From Nocardioides luti (GTDB lineage Bacteria > Actinomycetota > Actinomycetes > Propionibacteriales > Nocardioidaceae): a DNA stretch of 64,000 bases. The notes below the pieces were generated by a model. That model did no database searches. It saw only the letters and a program-made list of their open reading frames with translations, and had not been told where the DNA came from. Shown here in pieces: positions 53,153 through 62,369 of this stretch (its first letter is position 1; each line of letters opens with the position of its first letter). Location: positions 3,658,001 to 3,722,000 of the forward strand of contig NZ_JACKXE010000001.1 in NCBI RefSeq assembly GCF_014212315.1. Direction: 5' to 3'. The position numbers and the translations under genes were made by a program.

Positions 53153-53584
53153 TCAGGTCTGGTGGACGTAGCTGTCGAGCTGGTCGCGCTCGAACTCCAG
53201 CTGGTCGATGCGGTGCTTGACGACGTCGCCGATGCTGATGATCCCGGAGATCCGGCCGTCCACGACGACGGGGACGTGGCGGATCCGGCGCTCGGTCATC
53301 GTCTTCATCAGGTCGTCGACCAGGCTGGTCTCGTCGCAGGTCTCGACGACGGCGGTCATGATCGACTCGACGGTCGCGTCGAGCACGCCGGCGTCGTCGT
53401 GGAGGCGGCGTACGACGTCGCGCTCGCTGACGATGCCGGCGAGGGTCGCACCGTCGGTGCTGACGATCAGGGCGCCGACGTTGTGCTGGGCGAGCAGCGC
53501 GATCAGGTCCCGGACCGTGGCGCCGGGCTCGATCGTGATGACGTCGTGGCTGGACTTGGCATGGAGCACGTCGCCGATGCGCAT
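53153..53584 (-). CDS. Two-CBS-domain protein
   Basis: A 143-residue protein consisting of two CBS domains (about 5-62 and 75-130): VITIEPGATVRDLIALLAQHNVGAL, GIVSERDVVRRLHDD, LVDDLMKTMTERRIRHVPVV and GIISIGDVVKHRI. CBS pairs bind adenosine nucleotides and sense energy state. It has no effector domain, so it may act on a partner protein. The start was taken at 53584 (MRIGDVL), where the domain begins, with GGTCC upstream. Confidence 0.85.
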   Translation of the reverse strand: MRIGDVLHAKSSHDVITIEPGATVRDLIALLAQHNVGALIVSTDGATLAGIVSERDVVRRLHDDAGVLDATVESIMTAVVETCDETSLVDDLMKTMTERRIRHVPVVVDGRISGIISIGDVVKHRIDQLEFERDQLDSYVHQT

Positions 53585-53691
53585 CGCAGGACCTTTCGTA
53601 GAGCGGGTCCTCACGAAACTACTCGTGGGTCACCGGGGACGTACAGGCTTCCGCGCCACCGGTTGAGACGCTGCCGCGCCCGAGGCGTGCG

Positions 53692-54585
53692 TCAGTCCTC
53701 GGTGCGGCCGCGCCGCGCGCTGAGGTCGTGCACCGAGCCCGGCCCGGACGGGCGCGAGTCGGGGTCGTCCTCGTCGTCGGGCAGCGAGCCGAGGAACGAC
53801 AGCGCCGCCTCGTGCAGGTGCCCGTTCGAGGCGAGCGCGTTGCCGCCGAAGGGTCCGTCGGTCCCGTCGAGCGAGGTGAAGCGGCCGCCGGCCTCGCGGA
53901 CGATGACGTCGAGCGCGGCCATGTCGTAGACCTCGAGCTCGGGCTCCGCGGCCAGGTCGATCGCGCCCTCGGCGAGCAGCATGTAGGACCAGAAGTCGCC
54001 GTACGCCCGGGTCCGCCAGCAGCGGCGCGCCAGCGAGAGGAAGTCGTCGAGCCGACCGCGCTCGTCCCAGCCGTGCAGGGAGGCGTAGCTGAAGGACGCG
54101 TCCTCCAGGCGGCGTACGTCGGACACCTGGCAGCGGGTCGCCTTGAGCAGCGAGCGGCCGGTCCACGCGCCGTTGCCGACCGACGCCCACCAGCGGCGCT
54201 GCAGCTGCGGCGCGGACACGACGCCGAGCACGACCTCCTCGTCGACGACCAGCGAGATCAGCGTGGCCCACACCGGCACCCCGCGGACGAAGTTCTTGGT
54301 GCCGTCGATCGGGTCCACGATCCAGCGTCGCTGGCTGTGCCCGCTCGACCCTTGCTCCTCGCCGGTCACGGCGTCGCGCGACCGCACCCGCGACAGCGTC
54401 CGCCGGATGCCGTCCTCGACCGCCTGGTCGGCGTCCGTGACCGGCGTCAGGTCGGGCTTGCTCATCACGTGCAGGTCGATCGCCTTGAAGCGGTCGGTCG
54501 TGATCGAGTCGGCGTCGTCGGCCAGGACGTGCGCGAGCCGCAGGTCGTCGGTGTAGTCGATCGAGCCGTTCAGGGTGGTTGCCAC
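53692..54585 (-). CDS. hisN: Histidinol-phosphatase HisN (inositol monophosphatase family)
   Basis: A 297-residue IMPase-family protein. Metal-binding motifs are GEEQGSSG..., WIVDPIDGTKNF (about 88-99) and EPELEVYDMAALDVIVREAGG (about 220). Actinobacteria often use this family for the histidinol-phosphate phosphatase step of histidine synthesis. The arrangement beside aroA and rsgA supports hisN over inositol monophosphatase. A 40-residue acidic tail (DDEDDPDSR) extends beyond the domain. The ATG is at 54585. Confidence 0.85.
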   Translation of the reverse strand: MATTLNGSIDYTDDLRLAHVLADDADSITTDRFKAIDLHVMSKPDLTPVTDADQAVEDGIRRTLSRVRSRDAVTGEEQGSSGHSQRRWIVDPIDGTKNFVRGVPVWATLISLVVDEEVVLGVVSAPQLQRRWWASVGNGAWTGRSLLKATRCQVSDVRRLEDASFSYASLHGWDERGRLDDFLSLARRCWRTRAYGDFWSYMLLAEGAIDLAAEPELEVYDMAALDVIVREAGGRFTSLDGTDGPFGGNALASNGHLHEAALSFLGSLPDDEDDPDSRPSGPGSVHDLSARRGRTED

Positions 54586-54661
54586 ACGCTCACACTATTC
54601 GCACCCGCGCCCGAGCGGCTTCGGGCGACGACACGCGAGCCATCTCGCGGCCGGGGTCGAC

Positions 54662-55930
54662 CTACGTCCGCCGGGTGAAGGCGACCTTCCCGCCGGGGAG
54701 CTTGGCCATGTCGTAGGTGGGGTCGTGGGCTCGGGCGTGGTGCTTCGGGCAGAGGAGTCTGCCGTCTTTGAGGTCGGTGTTGCCGCCGTGTGCCCAGGGG
54801 TGGTCGTGGTGGGCGTGGCACATGCTGGGTGGCCAGTCGCACCCGTCGGCGGTGCAACCGCCTTGCTGGATGCCGAGGGCCAGGAGCTGGGCTTTCGAGA
54901 AGAAGCGGCGGGTGCGGCCGAGGTCGAGGACCTCGGACTTCCCGCCGAGCACGGCCGGGACGATCCCCGCCTCGCAGGCGAGCCGTCGGGCCTGGCTCGC
55001 GGTGATCTTGTCGCCGGTGTCCAAGGTGGCGGCCTTCTCGGCACCGAGGAGCGTCTCGAGCGGCATCGTGATCACCACCGTCGCGTTGACGCCGCCGGCG
55101 TTGGGGAGGCGGTCGGTGGGGTAGCGCTCGATGAGCTCGCAGAGCGCGGCGCCCAGCCGTTCGGGGTTGGGCTTGCGCTCGATGGTGGCGCCGGCGCCGT
55201 GGACGGCGGTCTGGTGCTTGGGGGCGGCGATGCCTTGGAGGATCTTCTTGAGCATCGCTCCTTGGGCGGCCGGGATGGTGAATCTGCCGTGGCAGGCGCC
55301 GTGCCCGTCTTCGTTCATGGTGAGGCGCATCCGCTGGCGTGCCTTGCGCTCCTCCTCGTCGAGACGTCGCTGTTCTTCGGCCTCGCCGGCGGCGGGATCG
55401 ATCACGTCCAGGAGGCCCCGGCCGAGGCGGCGCAGGTCGATCGCGTCGTGATCGGCGGCGAGGTCGACCAGGTGCTTCTCCGCCAGGACCCGGGTCTCGG
55501 GGTCGACATCATTCGGGAGGTCGTCGAGTGCGCGGACGATGACCTGGGCCTGCTCTGTCAGGATCGCCCCGGAGGACAAGGCCTGACAGACGACGTGCCA
55601 GCGGCCGAGGGCCTCCGCCAGGTGCAGCTTCGCCGCGGTGCTCCGATGCGTCTGGAGCGTCTGGGTCGCCCACCACGCCTGGGTAGAGGTCGCCCCGACG
55701 GACGAGCCGACGTCGACCGCGGAGGCATGAACGGCGACCCTGGCTTCGAGCTCGCTGATGCGCGAGGCGAGCCGGGTGAGCTGGATCAGCGTGGCGGCGG
55801 CATCGTCGTCCGACATCGACCACACGGGTGCGTCGAGGACGGTGTCGACCTGCTCGTCCATGGCGGCGACGGCACGCGAGATCGCGTGCTGGGGAGCCGT
55901 GGTCTGGGAGCTGGTCATGGGGAAAGTCAA
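54662..55930 (-). CDS. HNH endonuclease with DUF222 (13E12-type) domain
   Basis: A 422-residue protein with an N-terminal DUF222 helical domain (about 30-310) and a C-terminal HNH nuclease domain (about 365-415: CTADGCDWPPSMCHAHHDHP, then GRLLCPKHHARAH). The family corresponds to the 13E12 repeat proteins, often multi-copy and linked to mobility in actinobacterial genomes. The 340 bp upstream are less GC-rich than the neighbours and end in a palindromic repeat copy, consistent with acquired DNA between hisN and rsgA. Nuclease activity is likely; the substrate is not known. ATG 55918 is an alternative start. Confidence 0.85.
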   Translation of the reverse strand: MTFPMTSSQTTAPQHAISRAVAAMDEQVDTVLDAPVWSMSDDDAAATLIQLTRLASRISELEARVAVHASAVDVGSSVGATSTQAWWATQTLQTHRSTAAKLHLAEALGRWHVVCQALSSGAILTEQAQVIVRALDDLPNDVDPETRVLAEKHLVDLAADHDAIDLRRLGRGLLDVIDPAAGEAEEQRRLDEEERKARQRMRLTMNEDGHGACHGRFTIPAAQGAMLKKILQGIAAPKHQTAVHGAGATIERKPNPERLGAALCELIERYPTDRLPNAGGVNATVVITMPLETLLGAEKAATLDTGDKITASQARRLACEAGIVPAVLGGKSEVLDLGRTRRFFSKAQLLALGIQQGGCTADGCDWPPSMCHAHHDHPWAHGGNTDLKDGRLLCPKHHARAHDPTYDMAKLPGGKVAFTRRT

Positions 55931-56270
55931 TCAGGGACCACCGACAATCCAAGGGCCAGAATGAGCCTGATCCACACTCTGAAAGTAAAATATCAGGACA
56001 AATGTTCGAACGGTGACCGAAGCGGGCCAGTGGCACCAACGGCAACTCTGAAAGCAACCGCAAGGAGGAGTAGCCCCGGCACCCACGGCAACCACAAAAT
56101 CCAAAAATCCCCTACAACGGAGCTACGTCCAGGCGCGCACAGGCCGAACCACAGACGGCCTCGAGTCGCGGCAGGGTGGGGTGGTTTCGAGACGGTTGCT
56201 AGCGCAACCTCCTCAACCACCGGAGGCGCGCCCTCCTCAACCACCGGAAGGCCCGGACCCGCGTCGCGAC
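55931..56270. other. 340-bp gene-free, AT-richer stretch upstream of the HNH gene
   Basis: It holds A-rich patches (gtaaaatatc; caaaatccaaaaatcccc), a repeated actctgaaag motif (55974 and 56047) and an inverted palindromic repeat copy (56179-56245). I find no small gene in it. Composition differs clearly from the flanking coding DNA. Confidence 0.65.
56179..56245 (-). repeat. Inverted, decayed copy of the ggtggttgaggag palindrome
   Basis: Read on the minus strand it begins ggtggttgaggag, repeats the core once and ends tctcgaaaccacccc, the same palindromic design as at 51384-51548 but with altered middle bases. It lies between rsgA and the HNH gene. Confidence 0.8.
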
Positions 56271-57275
56271 CTAGTGGACCGACTCGGTCCGCGCGGTGAG
56301 CAGCCGCCGGAACGACGTGACGCGCTCGGGGTCGGCGCGGCCGGCGGCGACGGCCTCGTCGAGGCCGCACTCGGGCTCGTCGGTGCCGTGGGTGCAGCCG
56401 CGGGGGCACTCCTCGGTCATCTCGTCGAGGTCGGGGAACGCACCGATCAGGTCCTCGGGCTGCACGTGGGCCAGCCCGAAGGAGCGGATGCCGGGGGTGT
56501 CGATGATCCAGCCGCCGCGGCCGTCGCCGAGGTCCGGCAGGGCGAGCATGTACGCCGAGGTGGAGGTGTGCCGACCGCGGCCGGTGACGGCGTTGACGAC
56601 ACCCACGTCGCGCATCGCGGTGGGGACCAGCGCGTTGACCAGGGTGGACTTGCCGACGCCGCTGGAGCCGACCAGCACGCTGGTCCTGTCGCTGATCCGG
56701 TCGCGCAGCTCGTCGAGGTTGCCGCCGCGGTGGGTGACGACCCACGGCACGCCGAGGGAGCGGTAGGTCGACAGCAGTGTCTCGGGGTCGGCCAGGTCGG
56801 ACTTGGTGAGGCAGAGCAGCGGCTGCATCCCGGCGTCGTACGCCGCCACGAGGGCGCGGTCGATGAGCCGGGGCTGGGGGTCGGGGTCGGCCAGGGCGGT
56901 CACGACGACCAGCTGCTCGGCGTTGGACACGATCACCCGCTCCACGGGGTCGTCGTCGTCCGCGGTGCGCCGCAGCGTGGTGAGCCGCTCGTTGACCTCG
57001 ACGATCCGGGCCAGGGTGCCGTCGTCGCCGGAGGTGTCGCCGACGACGCGGACCCGGTCGCCCACGACGACGCCCTTGCGGCCGAGGGGCCGGGCCTTCA
57101 TCGCCGTGACGACGACGCCGTCCATGAGCAGCGTGTAGCGACCGCGGTCGACGGTGACGACGAACCCCTCCTCGGCGTCGTCGTACGACGGCCGGTCCTT
57201 CGTGCGGGGGCGCGTGTGGCGCCGCGGCCGCTCGTAGTGCTCGTGGTCGTGCTCGCCGTAGCGGCCGGTGGTCAT
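56271..57275 (-). CDS. rsgA: Ribosome small-subunit-dependent GTPase A (RsgA)
   Basis: A 334-residue circularly permuted GTPase that helps mature the 30S subunit. An OB-fold N-terminal region (about 40-120) leads to the G domain. The permuted order is visible: TKSDLAD (G4) comes before the P-loop GSSGVGKSTLVNAL (G1) and DTPGIRSFGLAHV (G3). The C-terminal zinc domain is ECPRGCTHGTDEPECGLDEAV. The gene order rsgA-aroA on one strand, with only 10 bp between, matches other actinobacteria. Confidence 0.95.
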   Translation of the reverse strand: MTTGRYGEHDHEHYERPRRHTRPRTKDRPSYDDAEEGFVVTVDRGRYTLLMDGVVVTAMKARPLGRKGVVVGDRVRVVGDTSGDDGTLARIVEVNERLTTLRRTADDDDPVERVIVSNAEQLVVVTALADPDPQPRLIDRALVAAYDAGMQPLLCLTKSDLADPETLLSTYRSLGVPWVVTHRGGNLDELRDRISDRTSVLVGSSGVGKSTLVNALVPTAMRDVGVVNAVTGRGRHTSTSAYMLALPDLGDGRGGWIIDTPGIRSFGLAHVQPEDLIGAFPDLDEMTEECPRGCTHGTDEPECGLDEAVAAGRADPERVTSFRRLLTARTESVH

Positions 57276-57285
57276 CGGCGCGTCC

Positions 57286-58560
57286 TCACAGCAGCCCCGA
57301 CCAGAAGCCGGCGAAGTCGGGGAAGGTCTTGCCGGTCGTGGCGACGTTCTCCACGAGCACCCCGTCGACGGCGGCGCCGACGATCACGCCGGCGTGGGCC
57401 ATCCGGTGGTCGGCGTACGTGTGGAAGACCCCGCCGTGCAGGGGAGCGGGCCGCAGCGACAGGCCGTCCGGGTGCTCGGTGACGTCGGCGCCGAGGGCGC
57501 CGAGCTCGGTGGCGAGCGCGGCCAGCCGGTCGGTCTCGTGACCGCGGATGTGGGCGATCCCGCGCAGGTGCGACGGGGAGGTCGCCAGCGCGCAGAGCGC
57601 CGCGACGGCCGGGGCGAGCTCGCCGACGTCGTGCAGGTCCTCGTCGACGCCGTGCAGCTCACCGGTGCCGCGGACGGTCAGGCCGGTGTCGTCGAGCGAG
57701 ACCACGCACCCCATCCGCTCGAGGATGCCGCGCAGCGCGTCCCCGGCCTGGGTGGTGAGCCGCGGCCAGTCGCGCACGGTGACGGAGCCGCCGGAGAGGG
57801 CGGCCAGGGCCAAGAAGGGCGCGGCGTTCGAGAGGTCGGGCTCGATGAGGTGGTCGACGGGCTTGACCGGTCCCGGCGCGACCGACCAGCGGTTCGCGTC
57901 GGAGTCGTCGACCTCGACGCCGTGCTCGCGGAGCATCGCGACGGTCATGTCGATGTGGGGCAGGGAGGGGACGGGCTTCCCGTCGTGGCGTACGTCGACC
58001 CCGCGGTCGTAGCGCGCCCCGGCGAGCAGCAGCGCCGAGATGAACTGCGAGGAGGCCGACGCGTCGACCACCACGAGACCGCCCGGCACGGAGCCGGTGC
58101 CCCGCACCGTGAACGGCAGCGTGCCGCGACCGTCGTCGTCGACCGTGACCCCGAGGGCGCGCAGGGCGCCGAGCACCTCGCCGATCGGCCGGGTCCGCAT
58201 GTGCGGGTCGCCGTCGAAGGCGAACGCCCCGGTCGAGAGCCCGGCCACGGGCGGCACGAAGCGCATGACGGTGCCCGCCAGCCCGCAGTCGACCGCGGCG
58301 TCGGCGGACGCCACCCCCGGCGTGACGACCCAGTCCTCGCCGGACGTGTCGACGTGGGAGCCGAGCGAGGTCAGGGCCGCCGCCATCAGGGAGGTGTCCC
58401 GCGAGCGCAGGGCGCGGCGTACGACCGACGGCCCGTCGGCCAGCGAGGCCAGCACCAGGGCGCGGTTGGTCAGCGACTTGCTCCCGGGCAGCGTGACCAC
58501 CGCGTCGACCGGGTGGTCGGCGCGCGGGGCGGGCCAGGGGTCAGCGGGAGGCGTCGTCAC
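57286..58560 (-). CDS. aroA: 3-phosphoshikimate 1-carboxyvinyltransferase (EPSP synthase)
   Basis: AroA transfers the enolpyruvyl group of PEP to shikimate-3-phosphate in chorismate synthesis. The 424 residues show [20 protein letters not shown] (24-43), [17 protein letters not shown] (about 92-108), [16 protein letters not shown] and [10 protein letters not shown], with [15 protein letters not shown] near the end. At the position of E. coli P101 (after GTVMR) there is phenylalanine, a pattern I recall from actinobacterial enzymes. It lies 10 bp before rsgA, so the two are likely co-transcribed. Confidence 0.95.
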   Translation of the reverse strand: MTTPPADPWPAPRADHPVDAVVTLPGSKSLTNRALVLASLADGPSVVRRALRSRDTSLMAAALTSLGSHVDTSGEDWVVTPGVASADAAVDCGLAGTVMRFVPPVAGLSTGAFAFDGDPHMRTRPIGEVLGALRALGVTVDDDGRGTLPFTVRGTGSVPGGLVVVDASASSQFISALLLAGARYDRGVDVRHDGKPVPSLPHIDMTVAMLREHGVEVDDSDANRWSVAPGPVKPVDHLIEPDLSNAAPFLALAALSGGSVTVRDWPRLTTQAGDALRGILERMGCVVSLDDTGLTVRGTGELHGVDEDLHDVGELAPAVAALCALATSPSHLRGIAHIRGHETDRLAALATELGALGADVTEHPDGLSLRPAPLHGGVFHTYADHRMAHAGVIVGAAVDGVLVENVATTGKTFPDFAGFWSGLL

Positions 58561-58581
58561 CCGCCGAAGACTACCGACGGA

Positions 58582-59112
58582 TCAGCCGACCTTCGCCTTG
58601 ACCAGCTTGGCCTCCTGGCGCGCGGACGCGGCCAGGTGCTTCGCCTCGCGGCGCGCGTCCTTCGCGAGCCGCCGGCTGCGCCAGGTCACGCCGGGCTTCC
58701 CGTCGGTGTCGCCGGAGGCGATCAGCAGGCCACCGAGCATCGAGACGTTCTTGAAGAAGTGGATCCGCTGCTGCGTGCGGGCACCCGCGTCGGGCGCCTC
58801 CCAGAAGCGGTGGCCGGCGGCGGTCGTGGGCACCAGCGAGCCGGCGAGGACCAGCGCGGAGAGCCGCGGCGCGCGGCCGGTGGCCAGCGCGAGGCCGGCG
58901 ACGAGCTGGGCGGCGCCGTTGACGCGGACCAGCGTGGTCGGGTCCGTGGGGATCGGCAGCTGGGGCGCGGCCTTCTTGACCAACGGGACGATCTTGTCGG
59001 TCACCGGGGCGGCCGCGGGGGCCATGGCCGGAGCGTTGCGGAGCGCGTTCACCCCGCCGACGACGAACATCGAGGCGAGCATGGGACGGGCGAGGAGTCG
59101 GCTGACGGTCAT
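58582..59112 (-). CDS. DoxX family membrane protein
   Basis: A 176-residue DoxX protein with about four membrane segments: MTVSRLLARPMLASMFVVGGVNAL opening, LVRVNGAAQLVAGLALATGRAP (about 61-82), LSALVLAGSLVPTTAAGHRFW and FFKNVSMLGGLLIASGDTDG. A charged C-terminal tail follows. Family members serve as quinone-linked or redox partners in some species; nothing here narrows the role. It ends 21 bp before aroA on the same strand, so it may be the first gene of the aroA-rsgA unit. Confidence 0.85.
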   Translation of the reverse strand: MTVSRLLARPMLASMFVVGGVNALRNAPAMAPAAAPVTDKIVPLVKKAAPQLPIPTDPTTLVRVNGAAQLVAGLALATGRAPRLSALVLAGSLVPTTAAGHRFWEAPDAGARTQQRIHFFKNVSMLGGLLIASGDTDGKPGVTWRSRRLAKDARREAKHLAASARQEAKLVKAKVG

Positions 59113-59149
59113 GCCACCTTCTTACCCCATCGACCCCCAGAGGATTCCC

Positions 59150-60691
59150 CTACGGGGTGAGCACGACGCTGACCCGGTTGTCGGCGGGTGCCGCGTCGGT
59201 CGTGCCGTCCGGGGTGACGGTGAAGGTGACCGTGACCCGCTCGTTCTCCGGCACCGCCACGAGGAAGGAGTACGACGCCGGGGTGGACGACACCGAGCAG
59301 CTGCCGTGACCGCCGGTGATCGGGCTGCAGCCGCCGTCGGTGGTCACGACCGCGGACTGGTGGTCCGAGTCGACGTCGAGCGTCGCGGTGCTGCCACCGG
59401 GCAGCCCGGTGACCTGCACGAGCACCCGCTGCGCGTTGCCGCTGCTGCGGTTCGGGCTGGCCGTCACGGCGAGGTCGGGCTTCCCCGCGGGGGTGTCGGA
59501 CTGGGGGCTGCCCGTGGTGACCCCCTCCGGGTTGCCCGAGTTGGTCGGGCTGCCGGAGCGGTCGTCGCTCGCCGAGGCGCTCGGGTCGACGCTCGAGACC
59601 GCCGGCGCCGGCCCGTCGCTGCCGACGACGCTCGACTGCGGGTCGGCGGGGGCGGGGGAGGCGGAGCGGTCGGCCGGTCCCGACGAGCGGTCGGCGTCCC
59701 GGCCGACGCCGGTGTCGGCGCTGGGGGTCGCGCTGACCGGGTCCGTCCCGGCGTCCGAGGGGCGGTCCACCGCGACGAAGACGCTGCCGGCCACGACGGC
59801 GCCCGCGGCCACGCCCGCCGCGGCGGTCGCCGGCAGGTTGGCCAGGGCCAGGTCGCGGGCGCGGCCGAGGAGGAAGGCGAGCCCGCCGGTGACGGCCGCG
59901 CCGCCCCCGTGCGCGGCGTACGCAGCGCCGGCCGTGCCGAGCAGCAGCGGGGCGAGGACGCCCGACAGCCGCGAGTTGACCTCGGTCAGCTCGAGGTGGA
60001 TCGCCAGGCAGGAGTGGCACTCGTCGAGGTGCTCCTCGATGCGCCGGGCGTCGCGGCGCGAGAGGCCGGTGCGGACGTAGGCGCCGAGGTGCTCGTGGGT
60101 CCAGGCGCACTCGGTGTCCTCGAGCGCGGCCTGGGCGTGCATCGACAGGAAGGCCTGGCGCAGCCCCTCGCGGGCGCGGTAGGCGAGCGCGGAGACGGAG
60201 TTCGCGCTCATCCCGAGCAGCGGGGCGACATCGGCGGGCTTCTGGCCCTCGACCTCGGTGTGCCAGAGCACCAGCTGCCAGCGCTCGGGGAGCGAGGCGA
60301 AGGCACGGGCGGCGGCGGCGTTCTCGAAGCCCTCGACGGCGGTGTCGCGGAAGGGCACGCCCGGGTCGAACGGCGTGAGGTCGTCGGTGGGGTGCACCCG
60401 CGAGGTCGCGCGGATCCGGTCGACGTGCAGCCGGCGCACCGCGGTCAGCAGGTAGGCGCGGAAGGCCAGGTCGGGGCCGCCGCCCCGCTGGAGCACGACG
60501 AGCACCTTCGCGAAGGCCTCGGACACCAGGTCGTCGACGTCGGGACCCGGCACCAGCTGGCGTCCGAGGCGGCGCGCGGCCTCGACGTGCCGGGCGTAGA
60601 GCTCGCCGTAGGCGTCGACGTCGCCGCCCCGGACGGCCGAGATCAGCTCGGCGTCGCCGGGGCCGTCGATGCGGGACAGCAAGGTGCTCAT
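59150..60691 (-). CDS. One-chain sigma factor/anti-sigma/transmembrane/extracellular fusion
   Basis: A 513-residue protein joining an ECF-like sigma (region 2 about 15-95, region 4 about 128-182), a zinc anti-sigma module (H221-x3-C225-x2-C228), hydrophobic segments (about 245-275 and 285-307), a Ser/Pro/Asp-rich linker (about 310-410) and a C-terminal beta-rich extracellular domain (about 412-513). A sigma and its inhibitor are thus covalently tethered across the membrane. The start at 60691 (MSTLLSR) lies opposite a divergent gene. The design implies release by proteolysis or by external signals. Confidence 0.85.
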   Translation of the reverse strand: MSTLLSRIDGPGDAELISAVRGGDVDAYGELYARHVEAARRLGRQLVPGPDVDDLVSEAFAKVLVVLQRGGGPDLAFRAYLLTAVRRLHVDRIRATSRVHPTDDLTPFDPGVPFRDTAVEGFENAAAARAFASLPERWQLVLWHTEVEGQKPADVAPLLGMSANSVSALAYRAREGLRQAFLSMHAQAALEDTECAWTHEHLGAYVRTGLSRRDARRIEEHLDECHSCLAIHLELTEVNSRLSGVLAPLLLGTAGAAYAAHGGGAAVTGGLAFLLGRARDLALANLPATAAAGVAAGAVVAGSVFVAVDRPSDAGTDPVSATPSADTGVGRDADRSSGPADRSASPAPADPQSSVVGSDGPAPAVSSVDPSASASDDRSGSPTNSGNPEGVTTGSPQSDTPAGKPDLAVTASPNRSSGNAQRVLVQVTGLPGGSTATLDVDSDHQSAVVTTDGGCSPITGGHGSCSVSSTPASYSFLVAVPENERVTVTFTVTPDGTTDAAPADNRVSVVLTP

Positions 60692-60830
60692 GTGAGGGTC
60701 CAACGGTCGAGGGACGAAAACATGACGGTACCCGCGAAACTCGTCGGCGATGCAGGGCGGCAACCGCGTCACGAAGTCCGGGGTGGTGCGTCACTCAGGC
60801 AGGACGACCGTTGGACCGAGGGAGCAAGCC

Positions 60831-61565
60831 GTGGGGATCTTCGCGACGAGGGCGCGCGCCACGGCCGGCACCGAGGCAGGGGTGGGGCTGTCCGAGGAGC
60901 AGCGCCGGGCACTCCCGGCGCGCTTCGAGGCGGTCGGGGAGGCCCTTGCCTCGGGATCGGCGTCCGCGGCGGCCTGTGCCGTCGCCGGCCACGACCTCGC
61001 GCACGACGGGGTGTCCCTGGAGGAGGCGCTCGACGGGCTGCGTACGACGGCCCGCACCGTGCTCCGTGCCGAGCCCGCCTTCGGCGACGTGCGCAGCCTC
61101 GCCACGGCGTGGAGCGAGGCGGCGCTGACCTACCTCAACCGGCTCTCCTGCGAGGACCCGCTCACCGGTCTCGCCACGCTGGCCCACGTGCGCACCCGGC
61201 TCGCCTCGCTCTACCGCGCGGCGGACGACCGGCCGCCCCGGACCACGCACGCGCTGGTCGTCGTCGACCTGCTGGCCGGCGGGCGGGGCGGTCCCGCCGA
61301 CGTCCTGACCCTCGCGCTGCGCGCGGCGCGGCTCGGCGAGCGGGCCCGGACGGTCTTCCCCGGCCACGAGACGATCGGCCGGATCGGCCCCGTGCGGGTC
61401 GTCGTCGTGGCGGACCGCGACGAGCGGCTCGCGCGCCGCGCCGACCTGCTGCGCCGGCTGCTCGAGGGCGTCGAGCGCGACGGGGGCCTGCGGGTCTGGG
61501 TCGAGGGCCTGCCGGGCACCGACGCCTCCGCCGGGCTCCTCCTCGACGAGCTCGCCCGCCTGTAG
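60831..61565 (+). CDS. Degenerate GGDEF-like protein
   Basis: A 244-residue protein with a helical N-terminal region (about 15-100) and a C-terminal half that opens like a diguanylate cyclase (SCEDPLTGLATLAHVRTRLASLYR, about 104-127). The GGDEF active-site loop itself is absent: after VVVDLLAGGRGG come ordinary residues. It therefore probably binds or senses rather than making c-di-GMP. The GTG at 60831 has a GGGAG site; a longer start at 60750 is possible. It is divergent from the sigma fusion (139-bp gap), suggesting joint control. Confidence 0.55.
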   Translation: MGIFATRARATAGTEAGVGLSEEQRRALPARFEAVGEALASGSASAAACAVAGHDLAHDGVSLEEALDGLRTTARTVLRAEPAFGDVRSLATAWSEAALTYLNRLSCEDPLTGLATLAHVRTRLASLYRAADDRPPRTTHALVVVDLLAGGRGGPADVLTLALRAARLGERARTVFPGHETIGRIGPVRVVVVADRDERLARRADLLRRLLEGVERDGGLRVWVEGLPGTDASAGLLLDELARL

Positions 61566-61613
61566 CCCCGCGGTGGCCCGCCGGGGACCGCCGTCTCCCT
61601 CTACGCTGGACCT

Positions 61614-62369
61614 ATGTGCGGTCGCTACGCCTCGAGCCGACGCCCCGAGGACCTCGTCGAGGAGTTCGAGGTCGTCGAGAGCCGGGTCGGCGCGCCGCTG
61701 GAGGCCGACTACAACGTCGCGCCCACCAAGGAGGTGTACGCCGTCGTCGAGCGGCCGCCCTCCTCCGAGAGCGACGAGCCGCCGCAGCGCCAGCTCCGCG
61801 TCCTGACCTGGGGCCTCGTGCCGTCCTGGGCCAAGGACCCCTCGATCGGCAACCGGATGATCAACGCCCGGATGGAGACCGTGGCGGAGAAGCCGGCGTA
61901 CAAGCGGGCCTTCGCCAAGCGACGCTGCCTGCTGCCCGCCGACGGCTACTTCGAGTGGTACCCCACCTCCCAGCTGACCGCCGCGGGCAAGCCGCGCAAG
62001 CAGCCGTTCTTCATCCGGCCGCAGGACCGCGGCATCCTCGCGATGGCCGGGCTCTACGAGATCTGGCGCGACCCCGCGAAGGCCGACGACGACCCGGACC
62101 GCTTCCGCTGGACCTGCACGGTGATCACGACCGACGCCGAGGACGCCGTCGGCCACATCCACGATCGGATGCCGCTGATGGTCGAGCGCGACCGCTGGCA
62201 CGAGTGGCTCGACCCGACCCCGACCGCCCAGGCGTCGCTGCTGGACCTGCTCGTGCCGGCGGCGCCGGGACGGCTCGAGGCCTACCCCGTCTCGACGATG
62301 GTCGGCAACGTGCGCAACAACGGCCCCGAGCTGCTCGAGCCGCTGCCGCTGGAGGAGGTCGTCGAATGA
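61614..62369 (+). CDS. SRAP domain protein (YedK/HMCES)
   Basis: SRAP proteins form a covalent DNA-protein crosslink with abasic sites in single-stranded DNA and guard them. The 251 residues carry C2 (MCGRYA) as the crosslinking cysteine, N34 in YNVAPT, E114 in GYFEWY and H183 in GHIHDRMP. These are the catalytic positions of the family. The stop overlaps the next gene's ATG by 4 bp. Together with AdnAB and UvrD2 it adds to the repair content of the window. Confidence 0.93.
   Translation: MCGRYASSRRPEDLVEEFEVVESRVGAPLEADYNVAPTKEVYAVVERPPSSESDEPPQRQLRVLTWGLVPSWAKDPSIGNRMINARMETVAEKPAYKRAFAKRRCLLPADGYFEWYPTSQLTAAGKPRKQPFFIRPQDRGILAMAGLYEIWRDPAKADDDPDRFRWTCTVITTDAEDAVGHIHDRMPLMVERDRWHEWLDPTPTAQASLLDLLVPAAPGRLEAYPVSTMVGNVRNNGPELLEPLPLEEVVE

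Noticed and set aside
55994..56009. LexA (SOS) box-like sequence on the minus strand before the HNH gene
   Set aside because: One half (TCGAAC) is perfect but the other matches only 3 of 6 bases, and it is far from any clear promoter.
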